The notes below the pieces were generated by a model. The model was not told the DNA's origin and did not search any database. It worked only from the letters and a program-made list of their open reading frames with translations. Both the position numbers and the translations under genes were made by a program. Shown one piece after another: positions 46,166 to 54,857 of a stretch of 64,000 nt of DNA. The stretch comes from Limnohabitans sp. 103DPR2 (GTDB lineage: Bacteria; Pseudomonadota; Gammaproteobacteria; Burkholderiales; Burkholderiaceae_C), in the NCBI RefSeq assembly GCF_001412575.1, contig NZ_CP011834.1, forward strand, positions 2,852,001-2,916,000. Direction: 5' to 3'. Each line of letters begins with the position of its first letter. Positions within the stretch are counted from its first letter, which is position 1.

Positions 46166-46264
46166 CTTTTTTCTGGGTGGTGGTGGGGTATGGGTTGTAA
46201 GCGAAGTTCTGAGTCAAGCGAAGATGAGCGTCAACCCGTACCCCACCGCCGCCCAGAAAAAAAG
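46166..46264 (+). repeat. Variable-arm hairpin, family 2, copy 2
   Basis: Arms 46166-46197 and 46232-46264 around a core (46198-46231) that carries AAGCGAAGTTCTGAGT and AAGCGAAGATGAGC on the plus strand, i.e. copy 1 inverted. The 5' arm (CTGGGTGGTGGTGGGGTATG) pairs with the 3' arm through three U-G wobbles on the plus-strand RNA; the outer ends are T6 and A7 runs. Both copies share a G/T-rich 5' arm theme (GGTGGTG) but otherwise differ. Confidence 0.85.
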
Positions 46265-46285
46265 CACTTACGAAAAAACCTGACG

Positions 46286-46319
46286 AAAAAAAAACCGCTC
46301 TGCAAGCAGAACGGTTTTC
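46286..46319 (-). terminator. Intrinsic terminator of rplM-rpsI
   Basis: Stem AAAACCGTTCTGC / GCAGAGCGGTTTT on the minus strand with one G-U pair, followed by a long U-run (plus-strand A9 at 46285-46294). It lies 22 bp past the rpsI stop. Confidence 0.85.
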
Positions 46320-46340
46320 TTGAAACAGGCTGTAAACGAA

Positions 46341-46733
46341 TTAACGCTTAGAGAACTGCTTACGGCGACGAGCAGAGTGCAAGCCGACCTTTTTACGTTC
46401 AACTTCGCGGGCGTCACGTGTGACAAAACCAGCTTGGCTGAGTACGGGCTTCAAAGAAGCGTCATAGTCAATCAGGGCACGTGTGATGCCGTGACGGGCT
46501 GCACCAGCTTGACCGGATTCGCCGCCACCGTGAACGTTGATTTGAATGTCGAAAGATTCGGCATTGTTGGTCAACATCAAAGGTTGCTTAGCGATCATGA
46601 TCGAAGTCTCGCGGCCGAAGTAGGCTTGGATGTCCTTGCCATTGACCGTGATCTTGCCAGAGCCTTTTTTCAGAAACACGCGGGCGACGCTAGATTTGCG
46701 ACGGCCGGTGCCATTGTTCCATTCACCAATCAT
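46341..46733 (-). CDS. rpsI: 30S ribosomal protein S9
   Basis: 130 aa. [20 protein letters not shown], the middle segment [17 protein letters not shown] and the basic C-terminal tail [17 protein letters not shown], which reaches the ribosomal P site, are typical of S9. The ATG at 46733 has AGGAG upstream. It follows rplM by 12 bp. Confidence 0.97.
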   Translation of the reverse strand: MIGEWNNGTGRRKSSVARVFLKKGSGKITVNGKDIQAYFGRETSIMIAKQPLMLTNNAESFDIQINVHGGGESGQAGAARHGITRALIDYDASLKPVLSQAGFVTRDAREVERKKVGLHSARRRKQFSKR

Positions 46734-46745
46734 TCTCAAGGCTCC

Positions 46746-47177
46746 TTAAATGTCCAGCACTTTAGGCTGTTGGGCGGTGTGGGGGTGCTCAGCGCCACCG
46801 TACACCTTGAGTTTTTTGATCATGGCGTAGCCCAGAGGACCTTTGGGCAACATGCCCTTAACGGCCTTCTCGAGCGCGCGTCCAGGGTGCTTGGACTGCA
46901 TGTCGCGGAAGTTAGTGGCTGTGATGCCGCCTGGATAACCAGAATGGCGGTAGTACACCTTGTCCAAAGACTTGGTGCCAGTCACTTTAAGTTGTGCTGC
47001 GTTAACGACGACGATGAAGTCGCCAGTATCGACGTGAGGCGTGTAAATGGCCTTGTGTTTGCCGCGCAAACGGAGAGCAACTTCGCTGGCTACTCGTCCG
47101 AGGACCTTGTCGGTCGCGTCAATCACAAACCACTCGTGCGTCACGTCAGCGGGTTTTGCGCTGAACGTTTTGGTCAT
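46746..47177 (-). CDS. rplM: 50S ribosomal protein L13
   Basis: 143 aa. [40 protein letters not shown] and [20 protein letters not shown] are L13 blocks. The ATG at 47177 is the family start; the frame is open 14 codons further. First gene of the rplM-rpsI operon behind a long leader. Confidence 0.97.
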   Translation of the reverse strand: MTKTFSAKPADVTHEWFVIDATDKVLGRVASEVALRLRGKHKAIYTPHVDTGDFIVVVNAAQLKVTGTKSLDKVYYRHSGYPGGITATNFRDMQSKHPGRALEKAVKGMLPKGPLGYAMIKKLKVYGGAEHPHTAQQPKVLDI

Positions 47178-47216
47178 GAGTTTTCTCTTTAAAAGAAGGT
47201 TTGTTGGATCCTTTTC

Positions 47217-47246
47217 CACGGTCGGTGTTCCTCTTCTGGGAACCTC
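47217..47246 (-). promoter_or_regulatory. Possible rplM leader hairpin
   Basis: On the minus strand GGTTCC, loop CAGAAGA, GGAAC(A)CC forms a short hairpin 40 nt upstream of the rplM start, inside a leader of about 150 nt. L13 is known to autoregulate in E. coli; whether this hairpin does so here is inference. Confidence 0.3.
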
Positions 47247-47334
47247 TTAGGTGGGGTTGGCCTTTACGTCTTTACCTGAGGTAAAAATCAAGGCCCTTCG
47301 CCGCGGGATCACTAATTCGCTGCGAAGCCCTCGA

Positions 47335-47363
47335 TTCTAAACGACAAAATTGTTGTTTTGCAA
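47335..47363 (-). promoter_or_regulatory. Sigma-70 promoter of rplM-rpsI
   Basis: Minus strand: -35 TTGCAA (47358-47363), 17-bp spacer, -10 TTAGAA (47335-47340). The spacing is optimal and transcription would start near 47328, leaving a leader of about 150 nt before rplM. Confidence 0.65.
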
Positions 47364-47407
47364 GGGTTTTTTGGCATTTGAGGGGGTGTAAGCGTTACCA
47401 TCAGGGC

Positions 47408-48316
47408 ATGTTCAGTTACAGACACGCCTTTCACGCCGGTAACCATGCCGATGTCATCAAGCACCTTACCGTGATTGCCACTTTGCAGCACCTGCAACAA
47501 AAAGAAGGCGGCATCACCATTGTGGACACCCATGCGGGTGCTGGCCTGTACCGGCTTGACGGTGATTATTCCGAAACCGGCGGAGAAGCAAAGGACGGCA
47601 TCTTCAAACTGCTCAGCCAGCTTGACGCTGCCAGCGCCAAGAAAGATGCCAAGCCCATTCCCGAAGCGCTCCAAGCCTATCTGGACATGATTGCCAGCTT
47701 CAACCCCAATGGCCAAGCCAAGTTCTACCCCGGCTCGCCCTTCATTCTTCACGCCATGCTGCGCAAAGATGCGCGCGACAAGTTGCGTCTGTTTGAATTG
47801 CACCCCACCGACAGCAAAGCTTTGGCTTCTAACGTGGCCCAACTGGACGCCGGCCGCAGCATCATGATTGCCCGCGAAGACGGATTTGAATCGCTCAAAA
47901 AATTGTTACCACCGCCGCCGTCGGCCACCGGCTCCAAACGCGCCATGGTGCTGATGGACCCCAGCTACGAAATCAAAAGCGATTACGGCAAAGTGGCCGC
48001 CAACATACAAGATTGCCTCAAGCGCTTTGCGACAGGTACTTATTTGGTTTGGTACCCCATCATTGCGCGGCCTGAGGCGCACGATTTGCCCAAGCGTTTG
48101 CGCACTTTGAGCAACCAGTCACAAAAACCATGGCTCAACCTCACCTTGTCGATTGGCCGCAACACCGACGGCAGCTCGGCAGGTTTGTCGGCCAGTGGCA
48201 TGTTTGTGGTCAATGCGCCTTTTACGCTCAAAGACAAACTGCGCGAGGCCATGGAAGTGGTGGGGCCAGCGTTGGCGCGAGGTACAGGACATAGCTGGGC
48301 GGTTGAGCATAGCTAA
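47408..48316 (+). CDS. rlmJ: 23S rRNA (adenine(2030)-N6)-methyltransferase RlmJ
   Basis: 302 aa. MFSYRHAFHAGNHADVIKHL is the diagnostic RlmJ start; THAGAGLYRLD is the SAM region and MDPSYEIK (about residues 180-187) stands where RlmJ proteins usually have DPPYE, a single Pro to Ser change in the catalytic motif. The ATG at 47408 is preferred to an in-frame start ten codons upstream. Divergent from rplM. Confidence 0.93.
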   Translation: MFSYRHAFHAGNHADVIKHLTVIATLQHLQQKEGGITIVDTHAGAGLYRLDGDYSETGGEAKDGIFKLLSQLDAASAKKDAKPIPEALQAYLDMIASFNPNGQAKFYPGSPFILHAMLRKDARDKLRLFELHPTDSKALASNVAQLDAGRSIMIAREDGFESLKKLLPPPPSATGSKRAMVLMDPSYEIKSDYGKVAANIQDCLKRFATGTYLVWYPIIARPEAHDLPKRLRTLSNQSQKPWLNLTLSIGRNTDGSSAGLSASGMFVVNAPFTLKDKLREAMEVVGPALARGTGHSWAVEHS

Positions 48317-48332
48317 TGACCTTGTTTTGTCG

Positions 48333-48737
48333 TTAGTTGCTTACCCAGTTTTCAACCAACAGACCAGGTACGCGAACAAATTCATTCAAATTGTTCGTTA
48401 CCAAAACCAGACCCTCACTTCTGGCATGGGCAGCAATGTGCAGGTCATTCACGCCAATGGTTTGGCCTGCTTTTTCTAAGACAGCTCGAATGTCACCATA
48501 GTGCATGGAGGCCTTGGCGGTATAGGGCAGTATGTCAATTAGAGTGGTGAACTCTTCAATTGCATTGAGATTCTCCTGGACGCGCACACTTTTTTCGGCC
48601 CCATGCTGAAGCTCAGAAAAAGTAATGGCTGATATCGCCATGCGATTGGCATTTTGATTAAACATCCCCATGACTTCGATGGGTCGCTTCTTCAACACAT
48701 AGATGACGATGTTGGTATCCAAAAGATACTTGAACAT
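48333..48737 (-). CDS. vapC: VapC-type PIN-domain toxin
   Basis: 134 aa. PIN-domain ribonuclease: acidic residues in YLLDTNIVIY (Asp near 7), FSELQHG, and NDLHIAAHARSEGLVLVTNN (in part) form the metal site. VapC toxins cleave tRNA or rRNA. The ATG at 48737 overlaps the antitoxin stop (TGATG). Lies in a lower-GC patch between rlmJ and the paa operon. Confidence 0.93.
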   Translation of the reverse strand: MFKYLLDTNIVIYVLKKRPIEVMGMFNQNANRMAISAITFSELQHGAEKSVRVQENLNAIEEFTTLIDILPYTAKASMHYGDIRAVLEKAGQTIGVNDLHIAAHARSEGLVLVTNNLNEFVRVPGLLVENWVSN

Positions 48738-48970
48738 CAAAGCGCTTCTCGATCTGATTGATTTTGCGACCCACGGTCGCTCATAAAGTCATCACTGACA
48801 CGAGGCCCATTCAGAAAAAATTCATCCCACCGGTGTCCTAGCGGTGAAATGATTCTGTCCTTTCCTCGGGCACGAACTTCGACCTTTTTAACGGACTCAG
48901 GTAAGCGCAATTCGGCTGGCAATCTGACTGCCTGTGTGCGGTTATTTGTGAAGACAGTTGAGATGGCCAT
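48737..48970 (-). CDS. vapB: VapB-type antitoxin (AbrB fold)
   Basis: 77 aa. MAISTVFTNNRTQAVRLPAE is a SpoVT/AbrB-like DNA-binding N-terminus as in VapB; the C-terminal half (HRWDEFF, DFMSDR) should wrap the toxin. The ATG at 48970 gives the family start; the frame is open 68 codons upstream but that part has no similarity to the family. Overlaps vapC by 1 bp. Confidence 0.9.
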   Translation of the reverse strand: MAISTVFTNNRTQAVRLPAELRLPESVKKVEVRARGKDRIISPLGHRWDEFFLNGPRVSDDFMSDRGSQNQSDREAL

Positions 48971-49152
48971 TTGATTGACTCCAATGTATATAGCCACAGT
49001 ATATGGCGCGCTCGAAAATTCTCCAACATGAATGTCTTCAGCTTTATTCAAAAATTCATCTTCTTTATGGAAATCGAAACGATTCAGTCCCAGAGATTTT
49101 GGTAATACCGACCAAAGAGTCGAAAGCCGTTTTGAATTATGTCTTCGAGAAC

Positions 49153-49809
49153 CTACATTCCCTCGTAGTCGCACTCATAGGTGTTGTTAGGTCCGTCTAC
49201 CCACTGAAAATGCTTGGCATCTTTTTTAGGTACCTCGTTGCCAGCTTGATCAATGGGTACAAAAATCATATCAATTTCTCCAGATTTGAATGAATCTTCC
49301 CAAGATGTATCAAGCTTGCTTTCGAATGCAAATATCATTTCTGACAGCGCCCAGTCCCAGCGCTTAAAGTGATTGGCATCCGTGCCGTGTTCTTTTTCCT
49401 TGGGTGGCGCACTACTGCTCTTCAATTCATCTGGCACATCTGCATCTTCAACAAGAGGTGCGCCATGGCTCGTTAACTTGAGCTGACGAAGCATTGGCAA
49501 AACAATTTGCCCAAGTGTTTGGTCCATGCTCCAGGTATCCCAACGGTCAATTTTGACAAAGTCAATTTTGGGATGAATCCAATCCAAAATTTTTTGAATG
49601 AATTTACTAATTGGCACCAGACGATCAGTCCAGCTCTCCACCCAATCGGGACGATCTGTCCAAGTGCCATCCATTTCTGAGCAGCTAAGGGCTCTAATTA
49701 AGCTTTTGTCGCGATGGCATTTGGACCAATCTGTCCAGAAAAACAAATAGTCGACCATGGTGTAAGGGGACAACCAATGATGCCTGTAATTGTTGAAATA
49801 AACTTTCAT
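49153..49809 (-). CDS. Phage-like conserved protein of unknown function
   Basis: 218 aa, rich in Trp and Asp. MKVYFNNYRHHWLSPYTMVD, KIDRWDTWSMDQTLGQIVLP, the stretch around KLTSHGAPLVEDADVPDEL and HFKRWDWALSEMIFAFESKL look, from memory, like a conserved hypothetical protein of T4-like and marine tailed phages (WDTWSMDxTLAxIILPML...HGAPxVxxEDVPxxL). No function is known. No other phage gene adjoins. Start ATG at 49809. Base composition looks lower in GC than its neighbours. Confidence 0.7.
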   Translation of the reverse strand: MKVYFNNYRHHWLSPYTMVDYLFFWTDWSKCHRDKSLIRALSCSEMDGTWTDRPDWVESWTDRLVPISKFIQKILDWIHPKIDFVKIDRWDTWSMDQTLGQIVLPMLRQLKLTSHGAPLVEDADVPDELKSSSAPPKEKEHGTDANHFKRWDWALSEMIFAFESKLDTSWEDSFKSGEIDMIFVPIDQAGNEVPKKDAKHFQWVDGPNNTYECDYEGM

Positions 49810-49923
49810 TGTTGCCCGTCTCTTGCCATTGAACTCAATAATTAATGAATACTTAATAACTCTTTTAATGTAACGCCAAAGCTATCTATATGCTCAGCTT
49901 CACTCAGTTTTAAAAATGCACTT

Positions 49924-49960
49924 AATTAACCGACCGATCGGTCGGTTAATTGATATACTT
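49924..49960 (+). promoter_or_regulatory. TetR-type operator and promoter of paaABCDE
   Basis: A 28-bp perfect palindrome (49924-49951) centred on ACCGACCGATCGGTCGGT, the type of site bound by TetR-family repressors such as PaaR. A -10-like TATACT (49954-49959) follows at once, so a bound repressor would block RNA polymerase. The cognate repressor is not adjacent; the TetR gene at 17694 is far away. Confidence 0.8.
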
Positions 49961-49995
49961 CGCTTCAAACACGCTAACCCAGCGAGGAGAAGCCC

Positions 49996-51048
49996 ATGTA
50001 CACGCAATCCTTCAACGTGCCCGACGCACCGGACACCAACAGCACCTCAGCCACTGCCGCACTCAAGTCAGTGCCCAAAGCATTGACAGAAGCAGAAGTG
50101 GCATTGCAAGCGCAGTTCGATGCGCGCATCGATGCCGACGGCAAAGTCGAGCCGCGCGATTGGATGCCTGATGCGTATCGCAAAACTTTGGTGCGACAAA
50201 TTAGCCAGCACGCACACAGCGAAATTGTGGGCATGTTGCCCGAAGGCAATTGGATCAGCCGTGCACCTAGCTTGAAGCGCAAAGCTATTTTGATTGCCAA
50301 GGTGCAAGACGAAGGCGGTCATGGTTTGTATTTGTACGGCGCGGCCGAAACACTGGGCACCAGCCGCGATCAAATGCTCGACGCATTGCACACCGGCAAA
50401 GCCAAGTACAGCTCCATCTTCAACTACCCCACGCTCAATTGGGCCGACGTGGGCGTGATTGGTTGGTTGGTCGATGGCGCGGCCATCATGAATCAAATTC
50501 CTTTGTGCCGTTGCTCATACGGTCCTTATGCACGCGCCATGATTCGCGTGTGCAAGGAAGAAAGTTTTCACCAGCGTCAAGGCTACGAAGCCTTGTTGGT
50601 GATGATGCAAGGCACGGCCGAACAAAAGGCCATGGTGCAAGACGCAGTCAATCGTTGGTGGTGGAAATGCTTGGCGATGTTTGGACCGCCCGATGCCGAC
50701 AGCCCCAACAGCGTGCAAGGCATGCGATGGGGCATCAAGCGCATCAGCAACGATGATCTGCGTCAAAAGTTTGTCGATGCCACAGTGCCACAAGCCAAAG
50801 TGTTGGGCGTGACTTTGCCCGATCCCGATTTGAAGTGGAACGAAGAGCGTCAACACTACGACTACGGTCAGATTGATTGGGATGAATTCTGGGCCACCGT
50901 CAATGGCAATGGCCCTTGCAACAAAGAACGTTTGGGTACGCGCGTGAAGGCCTGGAACGATGGCCAATGGGTGCGCGATGCCGCTGTGGCACACGCCAAC
51001 AAACAAGCGCACAGACAAGCACAAAAGAATTTGAAGGAGGCTGCATGA
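49996..51048 (+). CDS. paaA: Phenylacetyl-CoA epoxidase subunit PaaA
   Basis: 350 aa. Catalytic alpha subunit of the ring 1,2-epoxidase that opens aerobic phenylacetate degradation. Diiron ligands are visible as two Glu-x2-His motifs: [16 protein letters not shown] and [26 protein letters not shown] near the end is also typical. ATGA overlap with paaB. Confidence 0.96.
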   Translation: MYTQSFNVPDAPDTNSTSATAALKSVPKALTEAEVALQAQFDARIDADGKVEPRDWMPDAYRKTLVRQISQHAHSEIVGMLPEGNWISRAPSLKRKAILIAKVQDEGGHGLYLYGAAETLGTSRDQMLDALHTGKAKYSSIFNYPTLNWADVGVIGWLVDGAAIMNQIPLCRCSYGPYARAMIRVCKEESFHQRQGYEALLVMMQGTAEQKAMVQDAVNRWWWKCLAMFGPPDADSPNSVQGMRWGIKRISNDDLRQKFVDATVPQAKVLGVTLPDPDLKWNEERQHYDYGQIDWDEFWATVNGNGPCNKERLGTRVKAWNDGQWVRDAAVAHANKQAHRQAQKNLKEAA

Positions 51049-51374
51049 GCGCCGATCAAAAAACGACCGAGAACAACGCAAGTACAGCGGCCCTCAAAGA
51101 GTGGCCCCTGTGGGAAGTGTTCGTTCGCAGCAAGCAAGGCTTGGAGCACAAGCACTGCGGCAGTTTGCATGCGTCCGATTCACAACACGCTTTGCAAATG
51201 GCGCGCGATGTTTACACGCGCCGTCAAGAAGGTGTGAGCATTTGGGTGGTGCAGTCTTCGTCGATTGCGGCCAGCGAACCCAATGACAAATCGGAATTCT
51301 TCGAGCCCGCCAGCGACAAGGTGTACCGTCACCCCACCTTCTACGAAATTCCATCTGAAGTGGGGCACATGTAA
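51045..51374 (+). CDS. paaB: Phenylacetyl-CoA epoxidase subunit PaaB
   Basis: 109 aa. Small bridging subunit of the epoxidase: [40 protein letters not shown] and [16 protein letters not shown] are family hallmarks. The ATG at 51045 overlaps the paaA stop; the earlier open frame lies inside paaA. Stop and paaC start overlap (TAATG). Confidence 0.95.
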   Translation: MSADQKTTENNASTAALKEWPLWEVFVRSKQGLEHKHCGSLHASDSQHALQMARDVYTRRQEGVSIWVVQSSSIAASEPNDKSEFFEPASDKVYRHPTFYEIPSEVGHM

Positions 51375-52180
51375 TGTCTGCGGCGCAAGCAACTTTGAAC
51401 GCCACCTTGCCCATCGACTATTGGCTGCACTTGGCCGATAACGCTTTGGTGTTGGGTCAACGCAATGCGGAGTGGTGTGGCCACGGTCCTATTTTGGAAG
51501 AAGACATTGCTTTGTCGAACAACAGCTTGGACTTGGTGGGCCAAGCGCGTTTGTTGTACCAAGAAGCCGCAGCGCAAATGGGCAATGGCGCAACAGAAGA
51601 CACACTGGCCTACTTTCGGGATGTGCCAGATTTCAAAAACTACACCTTGCTAGAGTTGCCGCATCATGCGCCACTGGCGGGTACTTCTGCCAGCGAGCGT
51701 GACTTCGCCACCACCTTGGTTCGCAACTTTTTATACAGCGCACTGATGGTATTGGTGTGGGACAAATTGCAACACGCACCCAACGAACAATTGGCCGCCA
51801 TTGCAGCCAAGTCGCTCAAAGAAGTGCGCTACCACTTGCGTCATTCGCGCGATTGGCTGCTGCGCATGGGCGATGGCACCGCTGAATCGCATGGTCGTGC
51901 TCAAGCTTCTGTCAATCACTTGATGCCCTACACGCAAGAGTTCTGGACAAGCAGCGACTACGAAACAGAGGCTGCCAAAGTCACAGGCTTGGACATGGCC
52001 AGTTTGCAAAACGATTGGAACCAAATTGTGGACCAAGCTTTAGCTGAGGCCACACTCAAGCGCCCTGCTTCTGGCGGCTTTGTGCCCACTGGCAAACACA
52101 GCGTTCACTCAGAGCATTTGGGCTTCATGTTGGCCGAGATGCAAAGCTTGGCGCGTGCGCATCCCAACGCCACTTGGTAA
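51374..52180 (+). CDS. paaC: Phenylacetyl-CoA epoxidase subunit PaaC
   Basis: 268 aa. Structural, ferritin-like subunit of the PaaABCE complex: YWLHLADNALVLGQRNAEWC, LDLVGQARLLY, LPHHAPLAGTSASERDFATT (in part) and LKEVRYHLRHSRDWLLRMGD. Overlaps paaB by 1 bp. Confidence 0.95.
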   Translation: MSAAQATLNATLPIDYWLHLADNALVLGQRNAEWCGHGPILEEDIALSNNSLDLVGQARLLYQEAAAQMGNGATEDTLAYFRDVPDFKNYTLLELPHHAPLAGTSASERDFATTLVRNFLYSALMVLVWDKLQHAPNEQLAAIAAKSLKEVRYHLRHSRDWLLRMGDGTAESHGRAQASVNHLMPYTQEFWTSSDYETEAAKVTGLDMASLQNDWNQIVDQALAEATLKRPASGGFVPTGKHSVHSEHLGFMLAEMQSLARAHPNATW

Positions 52181-52201
52181 TTCAAGCGTCACAAGTTCAT
52201 C

Positions 52202-52813
52202 ATGACGATGGCCACCCCTGCTTCTGCATCTGCGCTTGAACAAAGCGCAGTTGAAAAAGCATGGGCGTTGCTAGAGTCTTTGACCGACCCAGAAATTCCG
52301 GTGGTCACTTTGCGCGAGCTAGGTATCTTGCGCGATGTGCGCACAGCTGTTGCACAAGATGGCACAGAACAATTGGAAGTGGTCATCACGCCGACCTACA
52401 GCGGCTGCCCTGCCATGGGTCAAATTGAAGACGACGTGTCCAACTTGCTGCAAGCACATGGCTTGAAGGGCCAAGTTAAAACGCAATTGGCACCCGCTTG
52501 GACCACTGACTGGATCACACCAGAGGCCAAAGAAAAATTGCGCGCTTACGGCATTGCACCGCCCCACAGTGGCGCTGACCACGATTGCCAAACGCCAAGT
52601 GGCAAACTGAATGGCAGTGGCGCCTCCAGCATCATTCAATTTGCAGCCCGCAGCACCAGCAATCCAGGGCGTCACGAACAGTTGGCTGTGCCCTGCCCGC
52701 AATGCAATTCGCACAACACCACCGAAACATCTCACTTTGGCTCCACCGCCTGCAAAGCGCTTTACCGCTGCCTTGATTGCATGGAGCCGTTTGATTATTT
52801 CAAACCTTATTGA
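52202..52813 (+). CDS. paaD: Phenylacetate degradation protein PaaD
   Basis: 203 aa. Required for epoxidase activity, probably in Fe-S cluster assembly of PaaE. An N-terminal MIP18-like domain (SLTDPEIPVVTLRELGILR, then YSGCPAMGQIEDDV) and a C-terminal zinc-ribbon-like part with CPQCNSHNT and YRCLDCMEPFDYFKPY. Somewhat longer than usual because of a linker at about residues 120-155. Confidence 0.93.
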   Translation: MTMATPASASALEQSAVEKAWALLESLTDPEIPVVTLRELGILRDVRTAVAQDGTEQLEVVITPTYSGCPAMGQIEDDVSNLLQAHGLKGQVKTQLAPAWTTDWITPEAKEKLRAYGIAPPHSGADHDCQTPSGKLNGSGASSIIQFAARSTSNPGRHEQLAVPCPQCNSHNTTETSHFGSTACKALYRCLDCMEPFDYFKPY

Positions 52814-52831
52814 TTTGAAAATTACCGCACC

Positions 52832-53932
52832 ATGACCGCTTTCAAATTTCACGAACTGCCTGTTTCCAACATCACGCCCGAAGCAGCAGGTGCAGTGGCC
52901 ATCACTTTACAAGTGCCTGAAGCATTGCGCAGTGGCTTCAATTTCAAAGCAGGCCAGTTTTTAACATTACGCGCCACCATTGATGGCAACGATGTGCGCC
53001 GCAGCTACTCCATCAGCTCGTCACAAAATTCATACGCACGCAACGGCACTTTAGAAGTTGGCATTCGCCCCGTCCAAGGCGGCGTGTTTTCTAATTGGGC
53101 TGCCACGCAACTGAAGGTGGGTGATGTGCTTCGTGTCATGCCCGCGGATGGCCGTTTCATCGTACAGCGCCCGCGCGCCATTCACCGCGTTGGCTTTGCG
53201 GCAGGCTCTGGCATCACACCCATTTTGTCCATTTTGGCCAGCACCTTGGAAGAACAAGCAGAATCTAAATTCACCTTGGTCTATGGCAATCGACGTATGG
53301 ACAGCGTGATGTTCAATGAAGCGCTGCAAGACCTTAAGGACCGCTATCCAAATCGACTCACACTGATTCACGTGCTGTCGCGACAAGCACAAGAAGTGCC
53401 TTTGCTGGAAGGCCGCATAGACGAAGCCAAGGTCAAAGAAATAGTGAACAGTCTCTTGCCTGCAGCCAGCATGGACGAGGTATTCATTTGCGGCCCTGAA
53501 GCCATGATTGAAGCCACCGAAAAAGCTTTACTCGAAGTAGGCGTACCAGCACGCAACATTCGCACAGAGCGATTCACATCGCCGACACTCGAAGCCTTGC
53601 CTGCAGATGCGCGCAAGCAAGTGGTCTTAGGCCATTCCCCTGAAACTAAAGGCGATGTGGCACTCACAGTAGTGCTGGATGGCAAGATGCATCAAATGCA
53701 AATGTCGGCCACGGACAAAATTTTGGATGTGGCATTGGCCGCAGGCTTGGACCTGCCCTACTCCTGCAAAGGCGGTGTGTGCTGCACCTGCCGCGCCAAA
53801 GTGATGCAGGGTACCGTGGCCATGGAGAAGAACTTCACGCTAGAAAACTGGGAAACCGAACAAGGCTTTGTGCTCAGTTGCCAAGCCAAACCCACTAGCA
53901 AAGAAGTGGTGATGAGTTTTGATGAGCGATAA
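52832..53932 (+). CDS. paaE: Phenylacetyl-CoA epoxidase reductase subunit PaaE
   Basis: 366 aa. Passes electrons from NADPH to PaaA. FAD domain (RRSYSISSSQN), NAD(P) domain (FAAGSGITPILSILAS, VFICGPEAMIEATEKAL) and a C-terminal plant-type [2Fe-2S] ferredoxin with YSCKGGVCCTCRAKVMQG and LSCQAKP. Last gene of the cluster, followed by a terminator; paaF-K are not in the window. Confidence 0.95.
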   Translation: MTAFKFHELPVSNITPEAAGAVAITLQVPEALRSGFNFKAGQFLTLRATIDGNDVRRSYSISSSQNSYARNGTLEVGIRPVQGGVFSNWAATQLKVGDVLRVMPADGRFIVQRPRAIHRVGFAAGSGITPILSILASTLEEQAESKFTLVYGNRRMDSVMFNEALQDLKDRYPNRLTLIHVLSRQAQEVPLLEGRIDEAKVKEIVNSLLPAASMDEVFICGPEAMIEATEKALLEVGVPARNIRTERFTSPTLEALPADARKQVVLGHSPETKGDVALTVVLDGKMHQMQMSATDKILDVALAAGLDLPYSCKGGVCCTCRAKVMQGTVAMEKNFTLENWETEQGFVLSCQAKPTSKEVVMSFDER

Positions 53933-53933
53933 A

Positions 53934-53969
53934 AAAAGAGCTGCTAACTTTTCAAGTTGCAGCTCTTTT
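53934..53969 (+). terminator. Intrinsic terminator after paaE
   Basis: AAAAGAGCTGC and GCAGCTCTTTT enclose an inner AACTT/AAGTT stem, ending in T4. It lies directly after the paaE stop and may also serve metF leftwards. Confidence 0.8.
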
Positions 53970-54004
53970 AGATGAATGAAGCGCTCATGTACAGAGCGCT
54001 TTTT

Positions 54005-54832
54005 TTACGCCAATCGTTTGAGTAACTCCAAAGTCGTCGCACTCTGATTCATCGTATAAAAGTGCAACGCTGGCACACCTGCATTGCGCAACTGATCGCA
54101 CAAGTCAGCCACCACATCCAAGCCAAAGGCCTTGATAGACGCAGTGTCATCACCGTAACCCTGCAAGCGCAAGCGAATCCAACGGGGAATTTCTGCGCCG
54201 CATGCATCTGAAAATCTCAACAGCTGTGTAGAACTGGTGATGGGCATGATGCCAGGCACCACGGGCACATCTACACCTAGCTTGTGCGCATCGTCCACGA
54301 AACGAAAGTACGCATCGGTGTTGTAGAAGTACTGTGTAATGGCCGAGTTTGCGCCCGCCTTCACCTTGGCCACAAAGGCCTGCAAATCAGACTCAGGTGA
54401 TTTAGCCTGAGGATGCACTTCGGGATAAGCCGCCACTTCAATGTGGAAGTCATCACCCGTTTCTTTGCGAATAAACGCCACCAAGTCGGAAGCGTAATGA
54501 AACGCACCACCCATGCCGTAACCACTGGGCAAATCGCCGCGCAAAGCCACCAAGCGCTTCACGCCCATGGCTTTCAAGGTGGCCAGTTCTTTGCGAACAG
54601 ATTCTTCACTGGCGCCAATGCAAGAGAAGTGCGACGCAGCGGCCACGCCTTCTTTCAAAATCTCGCCCACGGTGCCAAAGGTGCCTTCTTGCGTTGAGCC
54701 GCCTGCACCGTAGGTTACTGAACAAAACTCAGGTGCTTGCGTGTAAAGCTGTTGACGCACAGCGCGCAGCTTTTCGGCACCTTCCGGTGTTTTAGGTGGA
54801 AAAAATTCAAAGCTAACGGGTAATTTTTTCAT
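54005..54832 (-). CDS. metF: 5,10-methylenetetrahydrofolate reductase
   Basis: 275 aa. Makes 5-methyl-THF for methionine synthesis with FAD and NADH. TIM barrel with FEFFPPKTPEGAEKL (active-site Glu near residue 10), SVTYGAGGSTQEGT, LVALRGDLPSG and ITQYFYNTDAYFRF. Third gene of ahcY-tlyA-metF, under the SAH riboswitch. Confidence 0.96.
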   Translation of the reverse strand: MKKLPVSFEFFPPKTPEGAEKLRAVRQQLYTQAPEFCSVTYGAGGSTQEGTFGTVGEILKEGVAAASHFSCIGASEESVRKELATLKAMGVKRLVALRGDLPSGYGMGGAFHYASDLVAFIRKETGDDFHIEVAAYPEVHPQAKSPESDLQAFVAKVKAGANSAITQYFYNTDAYFRFVDDAHKLGVDVPVVPGIMPITSSTQLLRFSDACGAEIPRWIRLRLQGYGDDTASIKAFGLDVVADLCDQLRNAGVPALHFYTMNQSATTLELLKRLA

Positions 54833-54857
54833 ACGTCACTCAGGCAGTTAATTGCCT

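Noticed and set aside
46136..46351. Plus-strand reading frame of 71 aa through the family 2 hairpin
   Set aside because: Its translation is only the hairpin arms and the rpsI terminator read through; no ribosome site or family match.
48971..49174. Longer VapB reading from 49174
   Set aside because: The extra 68 residues are unlike VapB, and the family start MAISTVFTNNRTQAVRL is at 48970.
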